Notes under the pieces: generated by a model
The model's database searches: none
Told to the model about the DNA's origin: nothing
The model's input: only the letters and a program-made list of their open reading frames with translations
Position numbers and translations under genes: made by a program
Part shown: piece by piece, positions 8,156 to 17,153 of the stretch
Layout of the letters: each line of letters opens with the position of its first letter
Position numbering within the stretch: position 1 is the stretch's first letter
Source: Clostridia bacterium
GTDB lineage: Bacteria > Bacillota > Clostridia > Oscillospirales > Acutalibacteraceae
NCBI GenBank assembly: GCA_017461235.1
Contig: JAFTYU010000002.1
Location: forward strand, 1 to 64,000
Length of the DNA: 64,000 nucleotides
Reading direction: 5' to 3'

Positions 8156-9655
8156 TTAATCTTCATTTTCTTCTTTTACTTTTTTAATTACATCATCGGG
8201 AACTGCTTCACCATGTTTAACGAAGAATATGAGAAGTATTGATAACGCGAACATTACGGGGCTGTAAACGAAAAGGGAAAGATATGAACCCGTAAACATA
8301 CGAACAATACCGTAAACTATGGGTGATGCAATCTGTGCAGAGAATGTAGCTGTATAATAATAGCCGGTAAATGTACCTACCTTATTAATACCACCGATTT
8401 CAAGCACAAGAGGTAATGTATTAACGGTAATAAGCATATTTGCAAAACCGCCGAATACAAGTGCTACCCAGATAACAGCCATGCTGCCTGTTACAACATA
8501 AAGCAAGAATACAGTCATAAACACGATAAGACCGATAAGAATTGTCTTTTTTCTTCCCAATTTCTTACCCATTTTACCGGCAGGAATAGCGGCAATAGCA
8601 GAACAAATCGCAAACAATGTTGTCATAAAGGTTGCTTCGCCTGTTGTTTTACCGAGAACTTCTGCAGCGAAAAGTGCAAAGAATGTTGTAATTGCATTTG
8701 TACCGCAGAAAAGGAAGAACAAACCACCAAGCATACAGATATGGCTCTTTCTTTCGCCTTTTGAAAGTTTTTCTTTCTTTGCGGCGGCTTTCTCTGCCTT
8801 TTTAGCTTCTTTTTCTGCTTTCGCTTTAGCTTTTTCGTCAGCCAGCTGATTCTTTGCAGCAACAGCTTCAAGCTTGCTTGAAGGCTCTTTAACAAAGAAA
8901 CGGATAACAAGCATACCGAGAACCATAACAATCGCGCCAACAAGGAAAACGAAGGGGAATGTTGTTGATTGTTCATTTTCTGCTGTAACCTCAACACTTG
9001 TAACCAACGCATAAACAGCAGCTACAACACCACCTGCAGCCATACCGATAACGGAGCCTACGCCACCCATAAGGTTAATAATAGCGTTTCCTTCACTTCT
9101 CAGGCTAGGCGGTGTGAGAGCGGGCATAAGAGCAACCGCAGGAGCTCTCCACAATGACATTGAGAACACGAAAAGAATGATGCAAAGCATTGTTGCAGGA
9201 AGAGAATTAGTCAATGCGACCAATGGTATGATTGCAAATAATGCGGCAGAAACAGGTGCACCGTAAACAACAAACGGTCTGCGTTTGCCGAGTTTAGAAC
9301 GACAACGGTCTGACAGCTTGCCGAATGTAGGTTGGAAAATAACACCAAAAATATTATCGAATGTCATAATGACGCCGATAAATAAAGGAACAAGGGTTAT
9401 TCCGCCTGCTGCAGTACCAACATCCTGTCCCTGTGACTTAGCAAAATCTGCCAAAACAGGAAAAAGCTCATTCAACTTAGCACTTAAAGCAGTAATCCAG
9501 GCAGATTCTGTAAGTAATCGGTTAAGAATTTTTGTAATGTAGGGGTCGTAAATCGCCCACGCAATTGATGATGCAAGAAAAGCAAAGCCTGTAAGTATAG
9601 TATGTCCTACATGAAGCTTTCCGTTTTTCTCGCAAAAAAGTTCTTGTTTGCTCAT
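8156..9655 (-). CDS. MFS sugar transporter (GPH/SLC45-like)
   Basis: A 499-residue membrane protein with about twelve hydrophobic segments. The cytoplasmic loop after helix 2-3 has the MFS signature region GKLSDRCRSKLGKRRPFV, and the central loop between the two six-helix halves is an unusually charged Lys/Ala/Glu-rich stretch (about residues 270-305, KAEKEAKKAEKAAAKKEK), probably a coiled coil. Such SLC45/GPH-like proteins import sugars with a cation; the substrate is unknown. ATG start with AAGGAG. It has its own promoter and a small hairpin (CGGTT-TTT-AACCG) just before its Shine-Dalgarno sequence. It is only distantly like the GPH protein at 583-2133. Confidence 0.82.
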   Translation of the reverse strand: MSKQELFCEKNGKLHVGHTILTGFAFLASSIAWAIYDPYITKILNRLLTESAWITALSAKLNELFPVLADFAKSQGQDVGTAAGGITLVPLFIGVIMTFDNIFGVIFQPTFGKLSDRCRSKLGKRRPFVVYGAPVSAALFAIIPLVALTNSLPATMLCIILFVFSMSLWRAPAVALMPALTPPSLRSEGNAIINLMGGVGSVIGMAAGGVVAAVYALVTSVEVTAENEQSTTFPFVFLVGAIVMVLGMLVIRFFVKEPSSKLEAVAAKNQLADEKAKAKAEKEAKKAEKAAAKKEKLSKGERKSHICMLGGLFFLFCGTNAITTFFALFAAEVLGKTTGEATFMTTLFAICSAIAAIPAGKMGKKLGRKKTILIGLIVFMTVFLLYVVTGSMAVIWVALVFGGFANMLITVNTLPLVLEIGGINKVGTFTGYYYTATFSAQIASPIVYGIVRMFTGSYLSLFVYSPVMFALSILLIFFVKHGEAVPDDVIKKVKEENED

Positions 9656-9699
9656 AAAACTTCTCCTTTGCGGTTAAAAACCGTTATTGTACAAAGGTT

Positions 9700-9728
9700 A
9701 TTCTAACATACATATTCAAAAAATCCAA
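9700..9728 (-). promoter_or_regulatory. Promoter for the MFS gene
   Basis: Minus-strand TTGGAT (9723-9728), 17-bp spacer, TAGAAT (9700-9705), about 45 bp upstream of the ATG at 9655. Confidence 0.55.
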
Positions 9729-9734
9729 CAAAAT

Positions 9735-9787
9735 AAAGAGCCTGTTATTATTTTTTGGAACTTTCCATAAATAATACGGCTCTTTTT
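9735..9787 (-). terminator. Terminator after the class II aldolase gene
   Basis: On the minus strand GAGCCGTATTATT pairs imperfectly with AATAATAACAGGCTC around an AT-rich loop, followed by a U-rich tract. It ends the four-gene 14471-9804 transcription unit and separates it from the MFS gene. Confidence 0.75.
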
Positions 9788-9803
9788 TGTTTATTTATTC
9801 AAT

Positions 9804-10904
9804 TTACTGCTTGCTTCTGTAGCTTTCTGCTTCCCAATTCACTATAAAATCGGTAAGCTCGTCACTCATTGGCTTTCCGCCGCCGAAAGATTCGGCAAAA
9901 ACTGCTATTTTCATAGCATCGTTAAACAGCGCAACTGCAGTTTCACTACCCTTCTGAGAATAATCCACACCGTAAATACCGCAAGCTTTAACAAAGATTA
10001 TTTTGGGAAGGAAACCGTTTGCGGTTTTGTATTGGTTAACCTTATCGGCTATTTCCCCTTTATTCTGCACATAAACGGGATAAGGCTTGCAATAAACCAC
10101 CTGATCGGGATTAAAGGGTTTATAAACCTTGCTGATACTGTCATCATCTTCTGCAAATTCAAGGGATACTGCGGAAGGCTCAAAGGTCACCACGCTGTCT
10201 TCACCGAACACTTCAGAAATTTCGTTAAAAATCTCCTGCGCCTTGTCGCCGTCAAATTCACCTACGGAGAAATCTGATTCATCATTAATTTCCGCCCTGA
10301 TTTTTGCCATAACAGAATAAAGCTTATCTCCCAAACCTTCAACAGTATCATCTGCAATAAATATTCCGTGATTCTGGAGAAGCACAATATCCGCATCTTT
10401 AGTGTTTTTATTTTTATATTCTTTAAGAGTATCGCAACAGATTTTAGCAAGAGTATAGCCGGGTTTGCAGGCATCTATCCACAAGACGTCTTCGCCAAAA
10501 AGCTTTTGCGCCCATTCTTTGCCGTTTTTGGCACAGGTTATACCGTTCACCATTGCGGGGTGAAGATGCAAAACAAAACGTTGCGGAAAGAGACTGTGCA
10601 AAGTTGTTTCAACGCTGGGACGTTTATTTTCCTGTCCCGGGAGTTTAGCGTCCATAAGGTCTTTGAGAGAAAGCGCCTCACGCTCTTTGTCATTGTCGGG
10701 ATATGTTTTTGTAAAAATTTCCGCAATTTTGCTACGGCTCATTTTTACAAAACCGTCGGCTGTAATATCACAAAGACGTGTGCCTGAACCTTTTATATAC
10801 ATTATATCTCCATCTTTAGCAGACGTATTTCCGCCGCCTGCAAGCACAAGTTCTTCATTGCTGCCATAAAAATTGGAAAAGCCTACAAGTTCATCAATAA
10901 TCAT
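9804..10904 (-). CDS. Class II aldolase/adducin-family protein
   Basis: About 366 residues. The N-terminal two thirds is a class II aldolase fold: GGGNTSAK near residue 25, a KGSGTRL substrate loop, the zinc-binding HLHP near residue 115 and a later LLQNHGIF histidine. The family cleaves phosphorylated sugars such as fuculose-, rhamnulose- or ribulose-phosphates. It resembles the aldolase half of the bifunctional rhamnulose-phosphate aldolase/dehydrogenases, but the dehydrogenase half is absent and a roughly 130-residue C-terminal extension of unclear function follows. The GTG at 10913 belongs to the Shine-Dalgarno AAAGGTG, so the ATG at 10904 was chosen. It lies 21 bp after the GH43 gene in the same unit, suggesting use of a released pentose or deoxy-sugar; the exact substrate is not determinable. 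Confidence 0.82.
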   Translation of the reverse strand: MIIDELVGFSNFYGSNEELVLAGGGNTSAKDGDIMYIKGSGTRLCDITADGFVKMSRSKIAEIFTKTYPDNDKEREALSLKDLMDAKLPGQENKRPSVETTLHSLFPQRFVLHLHPAMVNGITCAKNGKEWAQKLFGEDVLWIDACKPGYTLAKICCDTLKEYKNKNTKDADIVLLQNHGIFIADDTVEGLGDKLYSVMAKIRAEINDESDFSVGEFDGDKAQEIFNEISEVFGEDSVVTFEPSAVSLEFAEDDDSISKVYKPFNPDQVVYCKPYPVYVQNKGEIADKVNQYKTANGFLPKIIFVKACGIYGVDYSQKGSETAVALFNDAMKIAVFAESFGGGKPMSDELTDFIVNWEAESYRSKQ

Positions 10905-10925
10905 ATTAATCACCTTTATACGTTT

Positions 10926-11867
10926 TTATATATGGTCCGGATATCTTTCAATTTCAAGAACACCGTCGCTCACGTGCATTTTAGCAATCCTTGCGTTACG
11001 ACGGTCACCGGGAAGTCCGTCAATCTCAGTATTTCTCGCGTGATAAATGCAATAATACTCTCCGTCAACCTTGATAACGCTGTTGTGACCTGTACCTTCC
11101 TCCCACTCGTTGCTTCTCAGGAGCGGGGCATAAGTATTGTCATCGGGCATTTTTTGGAATTTAACCTTTGTCAGATCCTGCTCAGTTGTTTTTGCGGCGG
11201 CATAGCCTACAAAATAAGTTTCGTCTTCATATCTTCCGCCGCTGTACATAAGGTACTGCCACTCACCTTCCTGAAACCAGAATGCACCTTCAAGAGTGTG
11301 CCAGTGCTGACCTTTTTTATAACGGTCACGCTTGAAAATTTCTTCATCAATTGACGGAAGAAGAACGACAGTGGGTTCACCCTCAAGGGTATAGGGGTCC
11401 TTCATTTTCTGTACAACTATATGTGTTCCTATTCTTTCGCCTTCAAATGTATTGGGTGAATAGAAAAGGAAAAGTCCTGCATCTGTTTTTACAATGTGCG
11501 AATCAATGCTGAAAGGCGGTGCTATCTGCCCCTTTAACTCAAAAGGCCCCATAGGATTTTCACCTTCCAATACGTGCATTGCGCCGTGATGTCCGCCCGG
11601 GTCAGGCTGAGCTTCATCAAGCTCGAATGAAAAATACACATAAAATTTACCGTCAAGACATATAGCGGAAGGTGCCCAGAAATTTCTTCTGCCGGGTATG
11701 GTGAAAATCTGACCTTCAAACTTCCATTCACCTAAAAGAGTATCGCAGGAATAGCCGTAAAGACCGTCATCACCCGTTGTGTAAATATAGTATTTGCCGT
11801 TATGCTCAAGAATATAAGGGTCTGCCTGACCGATGTAATTATCTTTATCAATTTTTAAAAGTTGCAT
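10926..11867 (-). CDS. Glycoside hydrolase family 43 protein
   Basis: A 313-residue five-bladed beta-propeller of the GH43 type (arabinofuranosidases, xylosidases, arabinanases). The three acidic catalytic positions are visible: Asp16 in QADPYI (base), the Asp in FSIDSHIV (pKa modulator) and the Glu in HTLEGAFW (acid). There is no signal peptide, so it should act inside the cell on imported oligosaccharides. Its ATG overlaps the TGA of the ygiQ-like gene by one base (TGATG), a translational-coupling arrangement. The aldolase gene follows. The glycosidic linkage cut cannot be deduced. Confidence 0.9.
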   Translation of the reverse strand: MQLLKIDKDNYIGQADPYILEHNGKYYIYTTGDDGLYGYSCDTLLGEWKFEGQIFTIPGRRNFWAPSAICLDGKFYVYFSFELDEAQPDPGGHHGAMHVLEGENPMGPFELKGQIAPPFSIDSHIVKTDAGLFLFYSPNTFEGERIGTHIVVQKMKDPYTLEGEPTVVLLPSIDEEIFKRDRYKKGQHWHTLEGAFWFQEGEWQYLMYSGGRYEDETYFVGYAAAKTTEQDLTKVKFQKMPDDNTYAPLLRSNEWEEGTGHNSVIKVDGEYYCIYHARNTEIDGLPGDRRNARIAKMHVSDGVLEIERYPDHI

Positions 11868-13777
11868 CAGTATCTTCTCTTTCCTTTATTTTTTGCATTT
11901 TTCATACGATAATTTTTCCCTGAATGCTGTTGTGATTTTTGCTTCTTCGCCTGCTCTACCCTATCCTTGTATGACGGTTTCACAAGGCATTTTTTATCAA
12001 ACCCTATTAAATCTTCACGATGGCACGCCTTCAGCGCCATTCGCACAAGGTCCGCGTTTTTCGGATCACCGCATTGCAAAAGAGCTCGCTGCATACGCTT
12101 TTCATCAGCCGTTTTCGGAACATACACTTTTTTCATAGTGAACGGATCAAGCTCCGTATAGAACATAACCGTTGACGCCGTACCCGGTGTGGGATAATAG
12201 TCCTGCACCTGCTCGGGATTGTAATTCCAGCGCTTGATATATTCCGCAAGCTTTACCGCATCGGAAAGGGTACTTCCGGGGTGACTCGACATAAGATACG
12301 GAACAAGATACTGCTCCATACCGAAACTTTTTGTCAATTCAAAATATCGGTCCTTGAATTTTTCGTAAACCTTAAAATCAGGCTTACCCATAAGGCGCAG
12401 CACATTACCCGAACAATGCTCGGGAGCAACCTTTAACTGACCGCTGACATGGTCTTTAACAAGCTTTTTAAAAAACGCATTACCCGACGGCGATTTATCC
12501 GCACAAAGATAATCGTAACGGATACCCGACCTGATAAACACCTTCTTGATTTTCGGTATTTTTTCAATTTCCGAAAGAAGCTTTATATATTCACTATGGT
12601 CCGCTTTTAAATTTTTACAGGGCTCGGGTGCCAGACATTTTTTATCGGCACAGACACCGCTTTTTAGCTGTTTATCACAGGCAGGATACCTGAAATTCGC
12701 GGTAGGACCGCCAACGTCGTTTATGTACCCTTTAAACTCCTTCATCTGTGTCAGGAGCTTCGCCTCTTCAACAACGCTTTCGATACTTCTTGAGCGCACA
12801 CTCCTGCCCTGATGGAACGCAAGGGCGCAAAAGTTGCAACCGCCAAAGCATCCGCGGTTATGAGTGAGTGAAAACTGAACTTCGGTTATAGCAGGCACTC
12901 CCCCGTCCTTCTCATACGACGGATGATATGTGCGCATATAAGGAAGTGCGTAAACCTCATCAAGCTCCGCCCTTTCCAACGGCGGCATAGGCGGATTCTG
13001 AACAAGCATTTTATCGCCGTAATATTCCACAAGAGCTTTGCCGTATGCACTATCCTGATTTTTATACTGTACAGCAAAGGCTTTCGCATAGTATTCTTTA
13101 TCGGTTTTCAGTTTTTCAATATCCCATTCGCCTGTATATTCATAATGGATTTTATCGCCTTTTTTGCCTACCCATACAGTACCGCGCACATCGCGTATTT
13201 TATTTACAGGCACACCTTTATCGAGCAATCGGGCAATTTTTCTGATAATGTTTTCACCCATACCGTAGGTGAGAATATCCGCTCCGGATGATATGAGCAA
13301 ACTGTCGAAAACCGTGTCATCCCAATAATCATAATGAGCAAAACGCCTTAATGACGCTTCAAGTCCGCCTATAATGATCGGACTGTCGGGATAGGCTTTG
13401 CGGATAAGTCTGCAATAAACCTCTGTGGCTCTGTCAGGACGCAGTCCGAACCTTCCGCCGGGAGAATAATAGTCATAATTCCTTTTGCGCTTTGCCACGG
13501 AATAGTGGGCAACCATGGAGTCGATGTTTCCTGCAGAAACAAGAAAACCCAGACGCGGTTTACCAAAGCGCTTGAAATCTTCGCAATTTTTAAAATTCGG
13601 CTGAGCAAGAAATGCCACGTTAAACCCTTGCGCTTCAAGCACTCGGGTTATAATAGCCGCACCGAAGGACGGATGGTCAACGTACGCATCTCCGCACACA
13701 TAGACAAAGTCAACCTCTGCCCATCCGCGTTCCTGCACTTCTTTTAAATTTACAGGTAAAAATTTTTCACCTTTCAT
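11867..13777 (-). CDS. YgiQ-family (UPF0313) radical SAM protein
   Basis: 636 residues. A cobalamin-binding-like N-terminal region is followed by a radical SAM core with CxxxCxxC in RGCFGGCNFCALAFH (about residues 303-317), which binds the [4Fe-4S] cluster that cleaves S-adenosylmethionine. A further cysteine-rich insert (CDKQLKSGVCADKKC...EPCK) and the lysine-rich tail (about the last 30 residues) are typical of the family. The biochemical role of YgiQ proteins is not settled. AAGGA precedes the ATG; the gene sits 10 bp after the HAD gene and overlaps GH43 by one base. Confidence 0.92.
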   Translation of the reverse strand: MKGEKFLPVNLKEVQERGWAEVDFVYVCGDAYVDHPSFGAAIITRVLEAQGFNVAFLAQPNFKNCEDFKRFGKPRLGFLVSAGNIDSMVAHYSVAKRKRNYDYYSPGGRFGLRPDRATEVYCRLIRKAYPDSPIIIGGLEASLRRFAHYDYWDDTVFDSLLISSGADILTYGMGENIIRKIARLLDKGVPVNKIRDVRGTVWVGKKGDKIHYEYTGEWDIEKLKTDKEYYAKAFAVQYKNQDSAYGKALVEYYGDKMLVQNPPMPPLERAELDEVYALPYMRTYHPSYEKDGGVPAITEVQFSLTHNRGCFGGCNFCALAFHQGRSVRSRSIESVVEEAKLLTQMKEFKGYINDVGGPTANFRYPACDKQLKSGVCADKKCLAPEPCKNLKADHSEYIKLLSEIEKIPKIKKVFIRSGIRYDYLCADKSPSGNAFFKKLVKDHVSGQLKVAPEHCSGNVLRLMGKPDFKVYEKFKDRYFELTKSFGMEQYLVPYLMSSHPGSTLSDAVKLAEYIKRWNYNPEQVQDYYPTPGTASTVMFYTELDPFTMKKVYVPKTADEKRMQRALLQCGDPKNADLVRMALKACHREDLIGFDKKCLVKPSYKDRVEQAKKQKSQQHSGKNYRMKNAKNKGKRRY

Positions 13778-13787
13778 AACAAAATCC

Positions 13788-14471
13788 TTATATACCGTTT
13801 ATTTCGCTTAATAATTCGGGAATTTCTGCAACCGTATCAACCTGCAGCTCAGGTTTTTCAATTTCAGGGTATATCCATGTACCCGTGGTTTTAACCCAAA
13901 CGGGTATCATCCCTGCACTTCTCGACCCTTCTATATCATTTAAAGGATGGTCGCCTATGTACAGTATTTCGTCAGGACTTATCCCCATTTTATCAGCCAT
14001 CATAAGGAATATTCTTTTATCAGGCTTTTCGTAAGGGGTCTCACCGCTGACTATTATTTCATCAAAGCTTTCCGTCAAACCGAGCATTCCAAGCTTTTTG
14101 TATTGCAATTGCGCGTCACCGTTTGTAATAAGACCGACTTTATAACCTGCTGACTTTATGTTTTTAAGGGTGGATTCGGCAAAATCAAATTTAACCGCAA
14201 TATGCTTGAAATGACGCAGAACAATCTCGGTATATTCTTCAAAAGATGGCGCTGTTTTAAAAATCCCCTTTGATACAAGATGATTATAAATACCCTTCCA
14301 GCCTTTGTGAACAAAATTCTTATCGGCATAGGAAAGCTCCTGAATAAAATACTCGTCTGTAATACCGTCCCCAAGTTCAAAATGCTTTCTTAATTGCGGA
14401 ACAAGTATTTTTATGGTTGCGTATCTGTCAAAAAGAGTATGGTCAAGGTCAAATACTGCCGCTTTTATCAT
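13788..14471 (-). CDS. HAD-superfamily hydrolase (YjjG/phosphoglycolate-phosphatase type)
   Basis: 227 residues with all HAD motifs: DLDHT near residue 8 (nucleophile Asp and general acid Asp), an LITNG motif II, a conserved Lys in YEKPDKRIF and the Mg-binding GDHPLNDIEGS motif IV. A helical cap lies after motif I. It dephosphorylates a small molecule, substrate unknown; nucleotide or sugar phosphates are typical. First gene of the HAD-ygiQ-GH43-aldolase run, with its own promoter. Confidence 0.87.
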   Translation of the reverse strand: MIKAAVFDLDHTLFDRYATIKILVPQLRKHFELGDGITDEYFIQELSYADKNFVHKGWKGIYNHLVSKGIFKTAPSFEEYTEIVLRHFKHIAVKFDFAESTLKNIKSAGYKVGLITNGDAQLQYKKLGMLGLTESFDEIIVSGETPYEKPDKRIFLMMADKMGISPDEILYIGDHPLNDIEGSRSAGMIPVWVKTTGTWIYPEIEKPELQVDTVAEIPELLSEINGI

Positions 14472-14503
14472 TCCCTACACCCCACTAAAAAATATACACA
14501 ATA

Positions 14504-14532
14504 ATTGTATCATACACGCAGTATTATTTCAA
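14504..14532 (-). promoter_or_regulatory. Promoter for the HAD-YgiQ-GH43-aldolase operon
   Basis: Minus-strand TTGAAA (14527-14532), 17-bp spacer, TACAAT (14504-14509), about 35 bp upstream of the HAD start. Confidence 0.75.
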
Positions 14533-14559
14533 CAAAAGAAATTGAGAAAAATGAATTTT

Positions 14560-14626
14560 AAAAGATAAGCTTTATCTTTTAACTTTATTGGTCAGGGACA
14601 TTGACCTTCCTTTCTTCGGGACGGAC
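14560..14626. repeat. AT palindrome and relic of the window-start repeat
   Basis: AAAAGATAA-GCT-TTATCTTTT forms a palindrome at 14560-14580. Thirty bases on, TTCTTCGGGACGGAC (about 14612-14626) is the left half of unit B of the array at 1-470 without its right arm, so a degenerate dispersed copy. Confidence 0.55.
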
Positions 14627-14643
14627 TACAGCAGAAAAACTTA

Positions 14644-14673
14644 AAAACCGCCTGCTTACGCAGACGGTTTTTA
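14644..14673 (-). terminator. Terminator of the cohesin-like/Fn3 gene
   Basis: Minus-strand AAACCGTCTGC-GTAA-GCAGGCGGTTT followed by U residues, 3 bp beyond the stop of the gene at 14676-16883. Confidence 0.88.
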
Positions 14674-14675
14674 TC

Positions 14676-16883
14676 TTAATATTTATCCTTTATCGTAAGA
14701 CCTTTTGTATTATGTGCACTTCTTGACGTGCCATAGTAGGCTTTGACTGTGTAGGTGTAGGTTACACCTTTCTTTGCAGTTTTATCAAGATAACTTACTT
14801 TTGAAGCACCTTTAACTGTCGCTATCTTCTGCCAGCTTCCGTTTCCTGTTTTACGGTAAACGATATATCCTGTTGCTCCCGTTGCCTTTCCCCACTTAAG
14901 AGTCACGCCTGTTTTTGCACTTGTTACGCTCTTAAGGGTAGGTGTAAGAAGTCTTCTTACCGCAACACCGCTTGTATTGTATGCAGAAACGTATGAGCCG
15001 TAATATGCCTTAACAGTGTATTTATACGTTACACCTGCTTTTGCTTTTTTATCAGTAAATGTTGTTCCCTTGATTTTTCCGAGATTGGTCCATTTACCGT
15101 TACCTGTTTTTTTGTAAACAATATATCCTGTTGCACCTGATACCTTGCTCCACTTAACCGTTATACCGCTGTTTGTATTTGCTGTTGAAGTAATTTTGGG
15201 TATTGAAAGGAAATATATTTTAAGACCTGTTTTATTGTAACCCGAAAGACCTGCCTCGTTATTCGCTCTTACCGTATAGAGATAGTATGTTCCTGATTTT
15301 GCTGTTTTATCAAGATACGATGTGCCTGTCACCTTATCATTAAGCTTTGACCAGCCGCTCCATTTTTTAGTTTTTGCATCGTATGCTTTACGATAAACCA
15401 CGTATTTATCCGCACCGCTTACCTTTCCCCAGGTAAACTGAACACCGCTTGCCGTATTTGTAACCTTTGTGAGAATCGGTGTTGCGCATTTAAGCTGGGC
15501 GATTTCTGCCATTTCAAGCGTTTCTCCGCAGACTGTACATTCCTTGTGCTTTGAGCCCGCGGCGTTTACTGTTGCGGTCTTGTCGGTTATCCAGTCAGTA
15601 AGAATATGATTATGAACAAGCTCTGTAATGTGGGGAACATCAGACAATGAAACTGTTTCCCAGGAAACAAATTTCACGTCGGTTGTATTATACTCAATTG
15701 TAACTTTCAGACACCTTACGATTTCTGAAGGCCAATCTTCGTGGATTATATAGTCAACGCCTTCAACAGCATCTTCGGGTTTTTCGTAGGCTCTTTCGAC
15801 AGTATAACCGTACACTTCATATGTTCCGTTACCTATATTTTTATAGCCCTTTGTTGCATAAGTTATGCTGTCGCCCCAACCGCCTACATCAGGCATATCA
15901 TAGGTATTTGTTTCCGGGTTATATACAGGGTCGCTGTCATCATTTCTTAAAACATTGATATCATCTATATAGAAATGCTTTAAAGCCTGACCTTCAAAAA
16001 CATCGGCAGGAATGGCGGAATAAGTAATACTGATTGTACCGTTTCCTGTTTCTATCTCTTTTTCCCCTGCGTAATATTCATAAAGGTCAATATGCCTTAA
16101 CGTATAGAACTTAATAACATCAGGAGCAAAATCATAAATCTGAGCATCACCCATAAAGCCCAGCTTCCACCAAAGACCAAAGACCTCTTTGTGGAAAACA
16201 TCTGTATAATTATTGCCTGTAGCAGGGATAATTTCTGTTATTTCTTTATCGCAGGTAGCGCAGATTTTGGCTTTAACGCCGTTTTTTGTTTCAGTTGCCG
16301 CAGTTACCTGCTCCCAGTCACCGTAAGAATGCTCGTGAATTGTTGATAAGGCTGTAATCAACACATTGGTGCCGTGCTCAATATTGTTATCAGGAGCAGT
16401 TATGCTTGTATATTCAACGCAATAAAACTCAACTGCACTTTCAGGAGTCGCTTCACCAATCGGCTCAAAAACGAACTGCATAAAGGGTTTAGTTGAATTT
16501 CCCACATTATAACCCTTGCTTAAATCATTTGCCAGGAAGCCGACGCTATACGTGTTGTCTGTATCCACAGTAAAGCCGGACACGTACATACCGGGAACGA
16601 TATAACATTCGTCACCATATTTGTCAATTGTAACGGCAGCACCGCCTGAAACCACCTGAAGAACAGTTGTATCAAACTTTGCCTGAACAACTGCACCGGA
16701 AACATTCAGACCCGCATTAAGATACACCTTATATGTGATTTTTCCGTCTTCAAAGCCGCTTGTTTTAACGGTGAAAATATCAGAAATTTCACCTGCTTCA
16801 GCTTGAATTTTCACAAAAGGTGCACTTATGAATATGCTGAGTACCATTATTAATGAAAGAGCCAGACTTATTGCACGTTTCAT
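14676..16883 (-). CDS. Secreted protein with cohesin-like N-terminus and Fn3 repeats
   Basis: 735 residues. A signal peptide (MKRAISLALSLIMVLSIFIS) is followed by a domain of about 145 residues (30-175) with cohesin-type features: a KVYLNAG...VSGAVVQAKFDTTVL strand pair, YVSGFTVDTDN..SVGF and a late FMQFVFEPIGEA strand. Next is a Cys-containing HSYGDWEQVTAATETKNG...CATCDKEI module (CxxC), a 190-residue region, and a second HNHILTDW...CTVCG CxxC module. Three Fn3-like repeats close the protein (about 465-735), with the same Y-(I/V)-V-Y-R-K core as in the proteins at 4743 and 60118. No dockerin, LPXTG or SLH anchor is seen. The cohesin assignment is inference from pattern. Single-gene unit with promoter, GGAG and terminator. 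Confidence 0.75.
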   Translation of the reverse strand: MKRAISLALSLIMVLSIFISAPFVKIQAEAGEISDIFTVKTSGFEDGKITYKVYLNAGLNVSGAVVQAKFDTTVLQVVSGGAAVTIDKYGDECYIVPGMYVSGFTVDTDNTYSVGFLANDLSKGYNVGNSTKPFMQFVFEPIGEATPESAVEFYCVEYTSITAPDNNIEHGTNVLITALSTIHEHSYGDWEQVTAATETKNGVKAKICATCDKEITEIIPATGNNYTDVFHKEVFGLWWKLGFMGDAQIYDFAPDVIKFYTLRHIDLYEYYAGEKEIETGNGTISITYSAIPADVFEGQALKHFYIDDINVLRNDDSDPVYNPETNTYDMPDVGGWGDSITYATKGYKNIGNGTYEVYGYTVERAYEKPEDAVEGVDYIIHEDWPSEIVRCLKVTIEYNTTDVKFVSWETVSLSDVPHITELVHNHILTDWITDKTATVNAAGSKHKECTVCGETLEMAEIAQLKCATPILTKVTNTASGVQFTWGKVSGADKYVVYRKAYDAKTKKWSGWSKLNDKVTGTSYLDKTAKSGTYYLYTVRANNEAGLSGYNKTGLKIYFLSIPKITSTANTNSGITVKWSKVSGATGYIVYKKTGNGKWTNLGKIKGTTFTDKKAKAGVTYKYTVKAYYGSYVSAYNTSGVAVRRLLTPTLKSVTSAKTGVTLKWGKATGATGYIVYRKTGNGSWQKIATVKGASKVSYLDKTAKKGVTYTYTVKAYYGTSRSAHNTKGLTIKDKY

Positions 16884-16925
16884 AGTAATTCTCCTAAAAA
16901 CCGTATTTCAAAATATTGTTAATAT

Positions 16926-16954
16926 ATAATACCATACATTTATAAAACATTCAA
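16926..16954 (-). promoter_or_regulatory. Promoter for the cohesin-like/Fn3 gene
   Basis: Minus-strand TTGAAT (16949-16954), 17-bp spacer, TATTAT (16926-16931), about 45 bp upstream of the start codon. Confidence 0.7.
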
Positions 16955-17009
16955 TCACAAACAAATGGAAGTTATAACCAAAATATTTCCCGTAGTTTTG
17001 GTAAAGCAG

Positions 17010-17125
17010 AACACCCCTGCCTTTCGGCAAGGGTGTTCCGCTGTGGATGTGGGGTGTGAAAGAGAAAGATATGGCTTGTGTAACAGAGGGGCTGTTACAC
17101 TATATAAACTCCTTTCGGAGAATAT
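17010..17125. repeat. Cluster of three hairpins downstream of noc
   Basis: Three successive inverted repeats: ACACCCCTGCC-TTTC-GGCAAGGGTGT (17010-17037), GTGTAACAG-AGGGG-CTGTTACAC (17078-17100, perfect 9-bp arms) and TATATAAACTCC-TTTC-GGAGAATATAT (about 17102-17125). They fill the gap between noc and the next minus-strand gene. None has a strong U-tract, so they are not clear terminators. The frame found across this region is not convincing as a gene. Confidence 0.6.
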
Positions 17126-17153
17126 ATCGAAATAATTAGTACTGCAAAAAATA

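Noticed and set aside
8623..9012. 129-codon frame inside the MFS transporter gene
   Set aside because: Shadow frame of the transporter's charged central loop; the reading frame of the transporter has all family motifs.
2645..17000. Full cellulosome gene cluster
   Set aside because: Dockerins and one cohesin-like domain are present, but no dockerin-bearing cellulase or xylanase and no multi-cohesin scaffoldin; the GH31 and GH43 enzymes lack signal peptides.
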